Source: Tritrichomonas musculus
Taxonomy: Eukaryota > Parabasalia > Tritrichomonadida > Tritrichomonadidae
DNA: 64,000 nt
Reading direction: 5' to 3'
Assembly (NCBI GenBank): GCA_039105265.1
Contig: JAPFFF010000054.1
Coordinates: 124,001 to 188,000 of the forward strand
The stretch's first letter is position 1. Every line of letters starts with the position of its first letter. The notes under the pieces were generated by a model, which saw only the letters and a list, made by a program, of their open reading frames with translations, was not told where the DNA came from and searched no databases. Both the position numbers and the translations under genes were made by a program. Of this stretch, positions 21,577 through 32,832 are shown in pieces.

Positions 21577-24500
21577 ATGAGCAAAAAAAATATAAAGAAA
21601 ACTGATCTTTTAGAGAACGCAAAAGATTTAGATGATGCTCCTCCAAAATTTGGAGATATAGATAATCCATATAATATTATTGATTTTTGTGAAAATTTAA
21701 ATAATTATTTTAACAACAATACTAACAAATTTTCAATAATAAAATCATATCAGCAATTTTTAAATATTGGAGCAGATTACACGAACTATTCTGAACTTAA
21801 AGCGCAAGTAACAGAAAAAATCAAAAAATGTCCAAATAGAACCAAACTAAAATGCATTTCCAATTTTTTTTCAATCTTTGTTCATAATCTTCTTAGCCAA
21901 CAAATAATATCCTCAAATTTGAAAGAAAAGTTAAAAAATGTTTACAATGCACAAAACAAGACAATATATGAAGTTAAAGATATAGGAGATATTGGTGATT
22001 CCAATGCAAGTTTCAAACTATTTTTTGATGAAAATGCTCACTTTTATTTTCAAAAGACTTACGCAATTGATATTTACGATAGAAACCGTCAGATCATTGA
22101 TGATGAGGTTCATATTTATCACACTGACTTTTCAAGCGACCGATATCATAGTTTCATTGTTCATTCGGATAAAAATGTTGAAAATAATAAAATTCTGATT
22201 CCATATTTCGAATTCCATGATTTAGAATTTTTCTTTCAAAGATTTGGAGAAGGAAACACGAAAGAAAAATTGAGTGATATAGACAAAATTGTGATTATCA
22301 AAGAAATTGCGATTGGTCTGAGTGAATTGCATGAGCATTTCATCTATCACAACAATCTAAACCACAAACACATTTTCGTTGACAACAACAAGAACGCTTA
22401 CATTGGTACATTTGCTTACTCAACAGAACTTGAACCCAATGCAACGAAACTGAAAGTTTCCTCATACTATCGTCATCCAGATTTAATTCAAAACCCGAAT
22501 GAATTGAGCATTGAAACAGAAGACAAAGAAGATAAAGCACGATATGACATTTATTCATTTGGAGTTTTGGCGCATGAAATAATTACAACAAAACCACCAA
22601 AAGAACGATTTGGTAATATGACACGCAAAGATCAAATTGATCAATTACAAAACAACTATTTTGATTTCCTATTCAAAGAAGAAGATGATTTTGATGATAA
22701 GTATGGAGTTCCAGGGATGAGAGAAATCATTTCAAGATGCATGAGCAGAGATGAAAAGACACAATATTCGACATTCAAAGAAGTGATTTCGAGTATTGAT
22801 AATCTCAGAATATACAAGGATAACGAATACGAAATTGAAACACGAATCCACGAATCAAAAGATTGTAACACATATGAATGTGAACTTAGTGACATTGTTA
22901 TCAATTTCTATTTTGGGAACGAAACCTCTAAAAACACAATTTCAAAATTCATCAACAAATGTCAAGAAGTTGGGATAAATAAAACCGCCAAAATAACATC
23001 GGAAGATCCACTGACTAAAATTCTTCAACTGTTTAATTTTGTAAGCCTAAGACAACGAATTATCCAAGCACCGAGTGATTTTAATGATCCATCTGTTTAC
23101 ATTGAAGATTTTCATAAATTATTCGAGCGAATAAAAAAATACACAGATATTCATCCATTGATTTCTGCATACCAATCATTTCTAAAAGAAGATAAAGAAG
23201 AGATATATTCAAAACTGAAAACAAAAGTTATTAATGAAATCAAAACAAAACCGCAAGATAAACAGTATCAATTGATATATCAACTTTTCTCTCAAATAAT
23301 CAATCATCTTTTTGACCAACAAAAAATTATTGATAAATTCAAGAATATTTTATCAGATTCAGAACCTAATTGTGAAAACGTTATTGATCAAAATTTCGAA
23401 GAATCAGAATATAATGATCTCAATGATCTTCAAAACATTGGAGATTTCAATTCAGCTTTCAAATCATGTTTTGATTCTGACTGTAAATTCTATTTCAAAA
23501 AGACATTCAATTCAAACAACAACACGACGAATGTCAGTCAAGAACTGATTGATCACGAAATAGAAATATATAAGAAAGAATTCAACACAGACAAATATGG
23601 AAGTTTCATAATTCATTCTACTATGAATGAAATTGGATCTAATCAAATTTTGATTCCTTATTTCCCATTCATGAATCTTCGCGTTTTCCTTTCAAATATC
23701 AACGACAAATACAATTTTACGACGATAGACAAAGTTGTCATTATTAAAGAAATTGCGATTGGGTTTTCAGAATTACATTCAGAACACATTTATCATCAAA
23801 ACATCAACAGCAGTGATATTTTCATTGACAACAATAAGAACGCTTACATTGGTAACTTTGCACATGACATTGAATATGAACAACATCAAACGAAACTTGT
23901 CCAGTCAGCCTACTATCGTCATCCAGATTTGGTCCAGAAACCGAATGAATTGAGCATTGAATTTGAAAATGATGAAGCCAAAGCACGATATGACATTTAT
24001 TCATTTGGAGTTTTATTACATGAAATCATCACAGGAAAATCACCAAGTGAACGATTTGCTAATGTACCAAGAAAAAAAATAATTGAACAAATCTCAAGTG
24101 ATTTTTACGATTTCCTATTCAAAGAAGAAGATGATTTTGATGATAAGTATGGAGTTCCAGGGATGAGAGAAATCATTTCAAGATGCATGAGCAGAGATGA
24201 AAAGACACAATATTCAACATTCAAAGAAGTGATTTCGAGTATTGATGATCTCAGAATATACAAGGATAACGAATACGAAATTGAAACACGAATCCACGAA
24301 TCAAAAGATTGTAACACATATGAATGTGAACTTAGTGACATTGTTATCAATTTCTATTTTGGGAACGAAACCTCTAAAGACATAATTTCAAAATTCATCA
24401 AAGTTTGTCAAAAACTCGGAATAAATGAAAATATTGAAATTTCTCCCATTGAAGAAGATGTCATTACTCCAATTCTCAAATTTTTTGATTTCAAAAATAA

Positions 24501-26052
24501 AGCGACCAACTATACGAAAGAGATTTTGTTTTTCAAAGAACGATTTAATAAAATGATTGAATTGAATTCAATTAGAATGAATTCAGTATGCAATGTAAAT
24601 CTTTCAGACAATGAGAAACAATTGATGAAGATATCGATGAATGTTAACAATGTATTGAGCAAGAGCAAGAGTAAGAATAAGAGTAATAAAGATGATGAAT
24701 TCTATGATTGTGGAGAAGTCATCATGAAATTTAGTTCGAACATCATCCCAATCACGAATGTTGAAGAATTTGAGAAAGAAGCATCAGGATACATTTGTGA
24801 ACATCTTCTTATTTATTTATTTTTCATTTCAAAAGAACTGAGTAATATCCATTCACGAAATCTTTATCATGGAGAAATTAGCACTAAATCGATTGGTATT
24901 TATTACAACAACGAAACAGAAACATTTCTTCCATTAATCATTCCTTTCTATTTCTTCTTCAAGAACTCTCCAAACACAACAACAACATCAACAACATCAT
25001 TAACATCAGCATCAATGACACGAAATAAAATTTCAGATATTGATAAATACCAAAGGAAAGATGTGAAACGATTTAAAGAAATGATGAGATATTTTGACAA
25101 GAACGAAATCATTCCTCCAGAAATTTATGAAATTGAGACGATGAATGCAATTTTATATAAGATTTACAATCTCAACATTCATAATCAAAACGACGAAATC
25201 AAAAACAAATTTGACAAAAACTACGAAAACTTTTCACACAAAGAATATTCATCATTCGAAATCACACTTCCAACAATTCATGATATTTTTGTATTCAAAG
25301 AAGAAACAAACGAAATCTATCAAATATTTGACCGATATCTAAGAATTGACGCAACTGTCAGTTACATTTTACGATTTTCGAATTTCATCATTTCAGAATA
25401 CATTGAGAATGAAACACCAGAAGACGCATCAAATATCAATGAAATCAAAGAAAAACTGATCAAAATCAAAGAAAACAATGAACAAATGTTTGAAGAAATT
25501 GCAAGAATTGAAGATGAAGAGAAACACACAGATTACTCATATGAATTCCGAGAAGATTCCAAGAAAGGAATAGGGTTTACAGTAAAGAAAAAGACATCTC
25601 ATGATATTACAGAAAACAGCAAAGAAGGAAATAACCCAGTATTTTTACAAGAAGATTATTCGCAATCCAAGAAGCTTGAGAGTGCCAAACGAGTTGGGAG
25701 AATTGACAACAAGCTTGTGTATCGGACACTTGAAATAGCGACGAACATCAAGATTTATTCATTCCGCTTCATCATCACGCGATACATTTTTGGTCTGAAT
25801 CCATTTTGCAAATATCGAATCAATGTGAAAATCCAACAAAGCAAAGACAAGAATATTGTGACAGTTTCACACAGAGATGCGATGAACTACATTTCGAGAC
25901 TTGGTTTCTATCCAGAACAAAACTCCAACAATGACATCATCTTCTTTGTATCACTCAATTACCGACCAGTCAAACCTCCAGAGAAACAAGACAAACAAGA
26001 CAAAGAACACAAACAAAGCAAACAACAAAAAAATCAAAATCCAAATAACTGA
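21577..26052 (+). CDS. Giant tandem pseudokinase protein, two modules (member D, 1491 aa)
   Basis: Two modules plus the shared C-terminal module. Module 1 is the YHNN/GTF subtype (Y at residue 257) and is nearly identical to module 1 of member C; module 2 is YHQN/GNF (residue 739), with RFANVPRKKIIEQI replacing the usual DRFGN region, a variant shared only with member E. Neither catalytic aspartate is present in either module. The C-terminal module contains the SK/NK linker, the degenerate kinase-like YHGEISTKS segment and tail type 1. The length is exactly that of member E and one module (about 476 residues) shorter than B and C. The 3' flank of about 250 bp is also shared with E, showing that gene and flank were duplicated together. 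Confidence 0.85.
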   Translation: MSKKNIKKTDLLENAKDLDDAPPKFGDIDNPYNIIDFCENLNNYFNNNTNKFSIIKSYQQFLNIGADYTNYSELKAQVTEKIKKCPNRTKLKCISNFFSIFVHNLLSQQIISSNLKEKLKNVYNAQNKTIYEVKDIGDIGDSNASFKLFFDENAHFYFQKTYAIDIYDRNRQIIDDEVHIYHTDFSSDRYHSFIVHSDKNVENNKILIPYFEFHDLEFFFQRFGEGNTKEKLSDIDKIVIIKEIAIGLSELHEHFIYHNNLNHKHIFVDNNKNAYIGTFAYSTELEPNATKLKVSSYYRHPDLIQNPNELSIETEDKEDKARYDIYSFGVLAHEIITTKPPKERFGNMTRKDQIDQLQNNYFDFLFKEEDDFDDKYGVPGMREIISRCMSRDEKTQYSTFKEVISSIDNLRIYKDNEYEIETRIHESKDCNTYECELSDIVINFYFGNETSKNTISKFINKCQEVGINKTAKITSEDPLTKILQLFNFVSLRQRIIQAPSDFNDPSVYIEDFHKLFERIKKYTDIHPLISAYQSFLKEDKEEIYSKLKTKVINEIKTKPQDKQYQLIYQLFSQIINHLFDQQKIIDKFKNILSDSEPNCENVIDQNFEESEYNDLNDLQNIGDFNSAFKSCFDSDCKFYFKKTFNSNNNTTNVSQELIDHEIEIYKKEFNTDKYGSFIIHSTMNEIGSNQILIPYFPFMNLRVFLSNINDKYNFTTIDKVVIIKEIAIGFSELHSEHIYHQNINSSDIFIDNNKNAYIGNFAHDIEYEQHQTKLVQSAYYRHPDLVQKPNELSIEFENDEAKARYDIYSFGVLLHEIITGKSPSERFANVPRKKIIEQISSDFYDFLFKEEDDFDDKYGVPGMREIISRCMSRDEKTQYSTFKEVISSIDDLRIYKDNEYEIETRIHESKDCNTYECELSDIVINFYFGNETSKDIISKFIKVCQKLGINENIEISPIEEDVITPILKFFDFKNKATNYTKEILFFKERFNKMIELNSIRMNSVCNVNLSDNEKQLMKISMNVNNVLSKSKSKNKSNKDDEFYDCGEVIMKFSSNIIPITNVEEFEKEASGYICEHLLIYLFFISKELSNIHSRNLYHGEISTKSIGIYYNNETETFLPLIIPFYFFFKNSPNTTTTSTTSLTSASMTRNKISDIDKYQRKDVKRFKEMMRYFDKNEIIPPEIYEIETMNAILYKIYNLNIHNQNDEIKNKFDKNYENFSHKEYSSFEITLPTIHDIFVFKEETNEIYQIFDRYLRIDATVSYILRFSNFIISEYIENETPEDASNINEIKEKLIKIKENNEQMFEEIARIEDEEKHTDYSYEFREDSKKGIGFTVKKKTSHDITENSKEGNNPVFLQEDYSQSKKLESAKRVGRIDNKLVYRTLEIATNIKIYSFRFIITRYIFGLNPFCKYRINVKIQQSKDKNIVTVSHRDAMNYISRLGFYPEQNSNNDIIFFVSLNYRPVKPPEKQDKQDKEHKQSKQQKNQNPNN

Positions 26053-26587
26053 TAAAATTTAAATTTGTTTTTTTATTTTATTAGTTGATTTGTTCTTGAA
26101 ATTTATTTCTTATTCAGCCGCAAGAATAATATTGGAGGAGGAAATGGAGCAGAATTGACCTAAAAAAAAGCAACTCACGAGTTATGAAATTTTTACCAGA
26201 GAGAACAGTTGATACCAATATTTTTTTAAGCAATACACTGGAAAATCTGTTCAAAAACAAGACAGCTGCTTGATTCAACTTTGAATAGCATTAGTTCAAA
26301 TAATAATCATGCTTTTTATTAGTTATATCTAAAAAAACAATATTCTATTTTATATATTGAAAATTATTATATTCAAAAAATTTTAACCTGAAATCAATAT
26401 AAATTCTCAAGAATAAAAAAATGATAATTGCATATCAATTATCAGGGATAGTTCCAATAAACAAAAGATTATTAATTGTTAAGTGTGAATCCTAACAAAA
26501 CTTATATTTTTTATAGCATATACTGGGAAGGTAAAAGTATATCAATCTTTTTCCAAGTTTCATTTTTTTTTAAATTTTCCAAATTAA
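26053..26587. other. Intergenic region between members D and E
   Basis: The first 250 bases correspond to the 3' flank of member E (31,146-31,440). A short inverted repeat TGATAATTG/CAATTATCA occurs at 26,422-26,444. No gene is recognised. Confidence 0.5.
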
Positions 26588-26669
26588 TTCTCAAAAAGTG
26601 AAATTTCCATATTGATATAATTGGAAATTTTTTCACCTCATAATACAGTTATGTCGATTATTCTTAAAT
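26588..26669 (+). promoter_or_regulatory. Upstream block shared with member F, with palindrome and Inr-like site
   Basis: These 82 bp match 32,833-32,914 at 80 positions, directly before the start codon of each gene. The block contains an inverted repeat AAATTTCCA (26,601-26,609) / TGGAAATTT (26,622-26,630) and TCATAA at 26,638-26,643, which fits the trichomonad initiator consensus TCA(Py)(T/A). An out-of-frame ATG at 26,651 opens a ten-codon frame ending just after the real start; the F copy lacks this ATG. Promoter function is inference. Confidence 0.4.
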
Positions 26670-29600
26670 ATGTCTGCTAACAATGATGTAGAAAAAAGTG
26701 ATGTTCTATTTAAGTTTCGAGATTTTAAAGATGATAAAAGTAACACTATTGATTTTTATGAAGAATTAATTACCCAATTTGATGATTATACATATATGTC
26801 TCCTTTAATAAAATCATATCAGCAATTTTTAAATATTGGAGCAGATTATACGAACTATTCTGAACTTAAAGCGCAAGTAACAGAAAAAATCAAAGAATAT
26901 ACAGATAAAAAACAAAATAAATATATTTATGATTTATTTTCAATCTTTGTTCATAATCTTCTTGACCAACAAATAATATCCTCAAATTTGAAAGAAAAGT
27001 TAAAAAATGTTTACAATGCACAAAACAAGACAATATATGAAGTTAAATATATAGGAGACATGAATGATTTCAATGCAAGTTTCAAACTAGTTTTTGATGA
27101 AAATGCTCACTTTTATTTTCAAAAGACTTACGCAAATGATATTTACGATAGAAACCGTCAGATCATTGATGATGAGGTTCATATTTATCACACTGACTTT
27201 TCAAGCGACCGATATCATAGTTTCATTGTTCATTCGGATAAAAATGTTGAAAATAATAAAATTCTGATTCCATATTTCGAATTCCATGATTTAGAATTTT
27301 TCTTTGAAAGATTTGGAGAAGGAAACACGAAAGAAAAATTGAGTGATATAGACAAAATTGTGATTATCAAAGAAATTGCGATTGGCCTGAGTGAATTGCA
27401 TGAGCATTTCATCTATCACAACAATCTAAACCACAAACACATTTTCGTTGACAACAACAAGAACGCTTACATTGGTACATTTGCTTACTCAACAGAACTT
27501 GAACCCAATGCAACGAAACTGAAAGTTTCCTCATACTATCGTCATCCAGATTTAATTAACAAACCGAATGAATTGAGCATTGAAACAGAAGACAAAGAAG
27601 ATAAAGCACGATATGGCATTTATTCATTTGGAGTTTTGGCGCATGAAATCATTACAACAAAACCACCAAAAGAACGATTTGGTAATATTACACGCAAAGA
27701 TCAAATTGATCAATTACAAAACAACTATTTTGATTTCCTATTCAAAGAAGAAGACGATTTTGATGATAAGTATGGAGTTCCAGGGATGAGAGAAATCATT
27801 TCAAGATGCATGAGCAGAGATGAAAAGACACAATATTCAACATTCAAAGAAGTGATTTCGAGTATTGATAATCTCAGAATATACAAGGATAACGAATACG
27901 AAATTGAAACACGAATCCACGAATCAAAAGATTGTAACACATATGAATGTGAACTTAGTGACATTGTTACCAATTTCTATTTTGGGAACGAAACCTCTAA
28001 AGACATAATTTCAAAATTCATTAAAGTTTGTCAAGAAGTTGGAATAAATAAAAATACTGAAATTTCTCCCATTGAAGAAGATGTCATTACTCCAATTCTC
28101 CAATTCTTTGAATTCAAAAAAGATCAATATCATATAAAAAATCTACGGCAACTACTCAATATTTCTTTATGCCATTCAATTAATCCATTAGAATTTGTGA
28201 ATCTTTTTGAGAATTTATTTGAAGAATTTAATAAATATTCAAGCAAAGGTCCACTTAATTTGGCTTATAAATCATTTCTAAAAGAAGATAAAGAAGAGAT
28301 ATATTCAAAACTGAAAACAAAAGTTATTAATGAAATCAAAACAAAACCGCAAGATAAACAGTATCAATTGATATATCAACTTTTCTCTCAAATAATCAAT
28401 CATCTTTTTGACCAACAAAAAATTATTGATAAATTCAAGAGTATTTTATCAGATTCAGATCCTAATTGTGAACGCGTTATTGATCAAAATTTCGAAGAAT
28501 CAGAATATAATGATCTCAATGATCTTCAAAACATTGGAGATTTCAATTCAGCTTTCAAATCATGTTTTGATTCTGACTGTAAATTCTATTTCAAAAAGAC
28601 ATTCAATTCAAACAACAACACGACGAACGTCAGTCAAGAACTGATTGATCACGAAATAGAAATATATGAGAAAGAATTCAACACAGACAAATATGGAAGT
28701 TTCATAGTTCATTCTACTATGAATGAAATTGGATCTAATCAAATTTTGATTCCTTATTTCCCATTCATGAATCTTCGCGTTTTCCTTTCAAATATCAACG
28801 ACAAATATATTTTTACGACGATAGACAAAGTTGTCATTATTAAAGAAATTGCGATTGGATTTTCAGAATTACATTCAGATCATATTTATCATCAAAACAT
28901 CAACAGCAATGATATTTTCATTGACAACAATAAGAACGCTTACATTGGTAACTTTGCACATGACATTGAATATGAGCAACATCAAACGAAACTTGTCCAG
29001 TCAGCCTACTATCGTCATCCAGATTTAGTCCAGAAACCGAATGAATTGAGCATTGAATTTGAAAATGATGAAGCCAAAGCACGATATGACATTTATTCAT
29101 TTGGAGTTTTATTACATGAAATCATCACAGGAAAATCACCAAGTGAACGATTTGCTAATGTACCAAGAAAAAAAATAATTGAACAAATCTCAAGTGATTT
29201 TTACGATTTCCTATTCAAAGAAGAAGACGATTTTGATGATAAGTATGGAGTTCCAGGGATGAGAGACATCATTTCAAGATGCATGAGCAGAGATGAAAAG
29301 ACACAATATTCAACATTCAAAGAAGTGATTTCGAGTATTGATGATCTCACAATATATCAGAATAACAAAGAGGAAATTGAAACACGAATCAGTGAATCAA
29401 AAGATTGTAACACATATGAATGTGAACTTAGTGACATTGTTACCAATTTCTATTTTGGGAACGAAACCTCTAAAGACACAATTTTGAAATTCATCAAAGT
29501 TTGTCAAAAACTCGGAATAAATGAAAATATTGAAATTTCTCCCATTGAAGAAGATGTCATTACTCCAATTCTCAAATTTTTTGATTTCAAAAATAAAACG

Positions 29601-31145
29601 ACCAACTATACGAAAGAGATTTTGTTTTTCAAAGAACGATTTAATAAAATGATTGAATTGAATTCAATTAGAATGAATTCAGTATGCAATGTAAATCTTT
29701 CAGACAATGAGAAACAATTGATGAAGATATCGATGAATGCTAACAATGTATTGAGCAAGAGCAAGAGCAAGAATAAGAATAAGAGTAATAAAGATGATGA
29801 ATTCTATGATTGTGGAGAAGTCATCATGAAATTTAATTCGAACATCATCCCAATCACGAATGTTGAAGAATTTGAGAAAGAAGCATCAGGATACATTTGT
29901 GAACATCTTCTTATTTATTTATTTTTCATTTCAAAAGAACTGAGTAATATCCATTCACGAAATCTTTATCATGGAGAAATTAGAACTAAATCGATTGGTA
30001 TTTATTACAACAACGAAACAGAAACATTTCTTCCATTAATCATTCCTTTCTATTTCTTCTTCAAGAACTCTCCAAACACAACAACAACATCAACAACATC
30101 ATTAACATCAGCATCAATGACACGAAATAAAATTTCAGATATTGATAAATACCAAAGGAAAGATGTGAAACGATTTAAAGAAATGATGAGATATTTTGAC
30201 AAGAACGAAATCATTCCTCCAGAAATTTATGAAATTGAGACGATGAATGCAATTTTATATAAGATTTACAATCTCAACATTCATAATCAAAACGACGAAA
30301 TCAAAAACAAATTTGACAAAAACTACGAAAACTTTTCACACAAAGAATATTCATCATTCGAAATCACACTTCCAACAATTCATGATATTTTTGTATTCAA
30401 AGAAGAAACAAACGAAATCCATCAAATATTTGACCGATATCTAAGAATTGACGCAACTGTCAGTTACATTTTACGATTTTCGAATTTCATCATTTCAGAA
30501 TACATTGAGAATGAAACACCAGAATACACATCAAATATCAATGAAATCAAAGAAAAACTGATCAAAATCAAAGAAAACAATGAACAAATGTTTGAAGAAA
30601 TTGCAAGAATTGAAAATGAAGAGAAACACACAGATTACTCATATGAATTCCGAGAAGATTCCAAGAAAGGAATAGGGTTTACAGTAAAGAAAAAGACATC
30701 TCATGATATTACAGAAAATAGCAAAGAAGGAAATAACCCAGTATTTTTACAAGAAGATTATTCGCAATCCAAGAAGATTGAGAGTGACAATCGAGTTGGG
30801 AGAATTGACAACAAGCTTGTGTATCGGACACTTGAAATAGCGACGAACATCAAGATTTATTCATTCCGCTTCATCATCACGCGATACATTTTTGGTCTGA
30901 ATCCACTTTGCAAATATCGAATCAATGTGAAAATCCAACAAAGCAAAGACAAGAATATTGTAACAGTTTCACACAGAGATGCGATGAACTTCATTTCGAG
31001 ACTTGGTTTCTATCCAGAACAAAACTCCAACAATGACATCATCTTCTTTGTATCACTCAATTACCGACCAGTCAAACCTCCAGAGAAACAAGACAAACAA
31101 GACAAAGAAGGCAAACAACAAAAAGATCAAAATTCAAATAACTGA
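26670..31145 (+). CDS. Giant tandem pseudokinase protein, two modules (member E, 1491 aa)
   Basis: Same length and layout as member D, but with a different N-terminus (MSANNDVEKSDVLFKF) shared with member F. Module 1 is YHNN/GTF (residue 249) and module 2 is YHQN/GNF (residue 740). In module 1 the normally conserved aspartate of RYDIYSFG is glycine (residue 316), so even the structural F-helix aspartate is lost. The helical segment of module 2 is a mosaic: its first part (KKDQYHIKNLRQLLN) resembles module 3 of member C, its second part matches module 2 of members C and D. The C-terminal module has tail type 1. No catalytic function is expected; binding or scaffold roles are only inferred. Confidence 0.85.
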   Translation: MSANNDVEKSDVLFKFRDFKDDKSNTIDFYEELITQFDDYTYMSPLIKSYQQFLNIGADYTNYSELKAQVTEKIKEYTDKKQNKYIYDLFSIFVHNLLDQQIISSNLKEKLKNVYNAQNKTIYEVKYIGDMNDFNASFKLVFDENAHFYFQKTYANDIYDRNRQIIDDEVHIYHTDFSSDRYHSFIVHSDKNVENNKILIPYFEFHDLEFFFERFGEGNTKEKLSDIDKIVIIKEIAIGLSELHEHFIYHNNLNHKHIFVDNNKNAYIGTFAYSTELEPNATKLKVSSYYRHPDLINKPNELSIETEDKEDKARYGIYSFGVLAHEIITTKPPKERFGNITRKDQIDQLQNNYFDFLFKEEDDFDDKYGVPGMREIISRCMSRDEKTQYSTFKEVISSIDNLRIYKDNEYEIETRIHESKDCNTYECELSDIVTNFYFGNETSKDIISKFIKVCQEVGINKNTEISPIEEDVITPILQFFEFKKDQYHIKNLRQLLNISLCHSINPLEFVNLFENLFEEFNKYSSKGPLNLAYKSFLKEDKEEIYSKLKTKVINEIKTKPQDKQYQLIYQLFSQIINHLFDQQKIIDKFKSILSDSDPNCERVIDQNFEESEYNDLNDLQNIGDFNSAFKSCFDSDCKFYFKKTFNSNNNTTNVSQELIDHEIEIYEKEFNTDKYGSFIVHSTMNEIGSNQILIPYFPFMNLRVFLSNINDKYIFTTIDKVVIIKEIAIGFSELHSDHIYHQNINSNDIFIDNNKNAYIGNFAHDIEYEQHQTKLVQSAYYRHPDLVQKPNELSIEFENDEAKARYDIYSFGVLLHEIITGKSPSERFANVPRKKIIEQISSDFYDFLFKEEDDFDDKYGVPGMRDIISRCMSRDEKTQYSTFKEVISSIDDLTIYQNNKEEIETRISESKDCNTYECELSDIVTNFYFGNETSKDTILKFIKVCQKLGINENIEISPIEEDVITPILKFFDFKNKTTNYTKEILFFKERFNKMIELNSIRMNSVCNVNLSDNEKQLMKISMNANNVLSKSKSKNKNKSNKDDEFYDCGEVIMKFNSNIIPITNVEEFEKEASGYICEHLLIYLFFISKELSNIHSRNLYHGEIRTKSIGIYYNNETETFLPLIIPFYFFFKNSPNTTTTSTTSLTSASMTRNKISDIDKYQRKDVKRFKEMMRYFDKNEIIPPEIYEIETMNAILYKIYNLNIHNQNDEIKNKFDKNYENFSHKEYSSFEITLPTIHDIFVFKEETNEIHQIFDRYLRIDATVSYILRFSNFIISEYIENETPEYTSNINEIKEKLIKIKENNEQMFEEIARIENEEKHTDYSYEFREDSKKGIGFTVKKKTSHDITENSKEGNNPVFLQEDYSQSKKIESDNRVGRIDNKLVYRTLEIATNIKIYSFRFIITRYIFGLNPLCKYRINVKIQQSKDKNIVTVSHRDAMNFISRLGFYPEQNSNNDIIFFVSLNYRPVKPPEKQDKQDKEGKQQKDQNSNN

Positions 31146-31247
31146 TAAAATTTAAATTTGTTTTTTTTATTTTATTAGTTAACTTGTTCTTAAAATTTAT
31201 TTCTTATTCAGCAGCAAGAATAATATTTGAGGAGGAGATGGAGCAGA

Positions 31248-31290
<43 letters not shown>

Positions 31291-31670
31291 GTAACTCACG
31301 ATTTTTGAAGTTTTAACCAGAGAGAACAGTTGATATCAATAAGCATTTCACTTGGAAATCTGTTCAAAAACAAGATAGCTGTTTGATTTAGCTTTAAATA
31401 GCATTTGTTCATATAAAAATCATGCTTTTTTATTTAAGAGTGTAGTTTATTTTGAATATTTCAACATATAAAATATAAACATTTACTTTGGCACCAAAAA
31501 GTTTTCTTTATAAAATATAAACATTATTGCTAATTACTTCTTTTTTTTATGAATAGAGACCAAGGAAAAAGTCTTAGCTTTTTTAAAAATCCATTATTTA
31601 AATATTAAAAACAATTTAATTTTAAAAAATCCTGAAAAAACGCAAAAGAAATCTCTATTTAAAAAAATTA

Positions 31671-31728
31671 CGAGTTTATACGACCTACTTTTTGAGCTTC
31701 GCTCAAAAAGTAGGTCCGAATAAACTCG
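31671..31728. repeat. 58-bp hairpin, near-perfect stem
   Basis: Arms of 27 and 28 bases around a TTC loop. The inner 16 pairs (CCTACTTTTTGAGC and complement) are perfect; the outer part has one bulge. It could be a transcription-related hairpin or a foldback relic. The core TTTTTGAGC-loop-GCTC also occurs at 1228-1252. Confidence 0.6.
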
Positions 31729-31865
31729 AATTCCTTTCAATTAACACTTTTTGAAAAACTTTTTTCTCATAAAAAGTTATTGACTTTTTTTTGCTTGTTA
31801 TTTTTATTCAAAAAGTGGTTTCTTTGAAAGAAATATTTGTTTTTAAAATAACCATTTTTTAGGAC

Positions 31866-32263
31866 AATCGTTTTTTTCTACGCCACTTTTTGAATGGTTT
31901 TTCTATCCGTGAGCTAATAATGGAAAGTAAAAAACCACCATCTTAAGGTGAAATTTAGCTTACTCTGTTAAGAAAATTAACCAAAAAAATCGTAAATTTA
32001 AATTTTCTCTTAAAATTATAACTATTTGCTTTTTTTGATATATTTTTTTTTTATTTTTACATAATTTTTCAGGAATATACACACTAGTGATCACCACAGG
32101 GATGCGCGAAGCCGAATCAGGCTCCTTGAATTGCTGGATGAATCGGGAAGCCATTTGAACTAAATATTTATGCATTATTTAGCAAAAATTGAATAAAAAA
32201 TGTATAAAAAAGTATTCAAAGAGTTTAAAAGTTTTCAAAAAGTGGCGTAGAAAAATACGATTC
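31866..32263. repeat. Inverted-repeat element, about 400 bp
   Basis: AATCGTTTTTTTCTACGCCA near 31,866 and its near-complement ending at 32,263 form arms of about 30 bp with two mismatches. Between them lies mixed sequence including a GC-richer patch. No target duplication or coding domain was recognised, so it is either a decayed MITE or a foldback. Confidence 0.45.
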
Positions 32264-32364
32264 CCCCATTTTTTACGATCATTTTGAAGTGAAAACAAAT
32301 AATCGATAACATTTTGAAAATTGAATGTAAATTGATCGTTGTTAATCAATTTCCTAAACTGCAG

Positions 32365-32690
32365 TATAATATATATAATTTCGAATAATAGATATATCCT
32401 TAAGTTTGAAGTATCAATTTATTACATCATATTCATGTTAGAAAGTATTAATTTGTTTCAAATTGAATGACTACATACATTTTGAAATCACTCGAGTAAG
32501 AATAGAGATTTCAATATAAAACCATTCAACTAGAAATATTTTCCAATTAAGGTTATATTTATATAATTAGATTGTAGTCTTGCATTGAATTGTATGGGAT
32601 AATTTGTTTTTAATTTATTTAATTCTCGAATGGAAAACTCTATCATTATACACTTAAGGATATATCTATTATTCGAAATTATATATTATA
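32365..32690. repeat. Inverted-repeat element sharing its interior with the mariner MITE at 20,013
   Basis: Arms at 32,365-32,404 and 32,653-32,690 are inverted copies apart from a 2-bp length difference. Inside the right arm, about 32,580-32,652 closely matches about 20,054-20,123 of the MITE at 20,013-20,327. The left end starts near CAGTATAAT, like the mariner-type MITE at 58,169, but a clear TA duplication is not visible. Confidence 0.5.
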
Positions 32691-32832
32691 CAAAAAGTAT
32701 TGAAAAATAACTTTTTCCAAATTTTTCAACATATTAAAAAGTTCTTTTTCCAAATTTTATGTAATTTCTTTTTGACAAACTTTTTGTATAATAAAAAATG
32801 TAAACATATTAAAAAGTTTATTTTCCACTTTA

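Larger units (their letters stand above)
31146..32832. other. Intergenic region with nested inverted repeats, no gene recognised
   Basis: Starts with the flank shared with member D, but here a T26/A16 tract (31,249-31,290) replaces a short A-rich stretch. Three inverted-repeat structures follow (listed separately). A more GC-rich patch at about 32,087-32,160 encodes a short minus-strand frame that resembles nothing recognisable. Confidence 0.5.

Noticed and set aside
31960-32175. 71-residue minus-strand frame over a GC-richer patch
   Set aside because: Short, starts within an inverted-repeat element, and shows no similarity to a known family.
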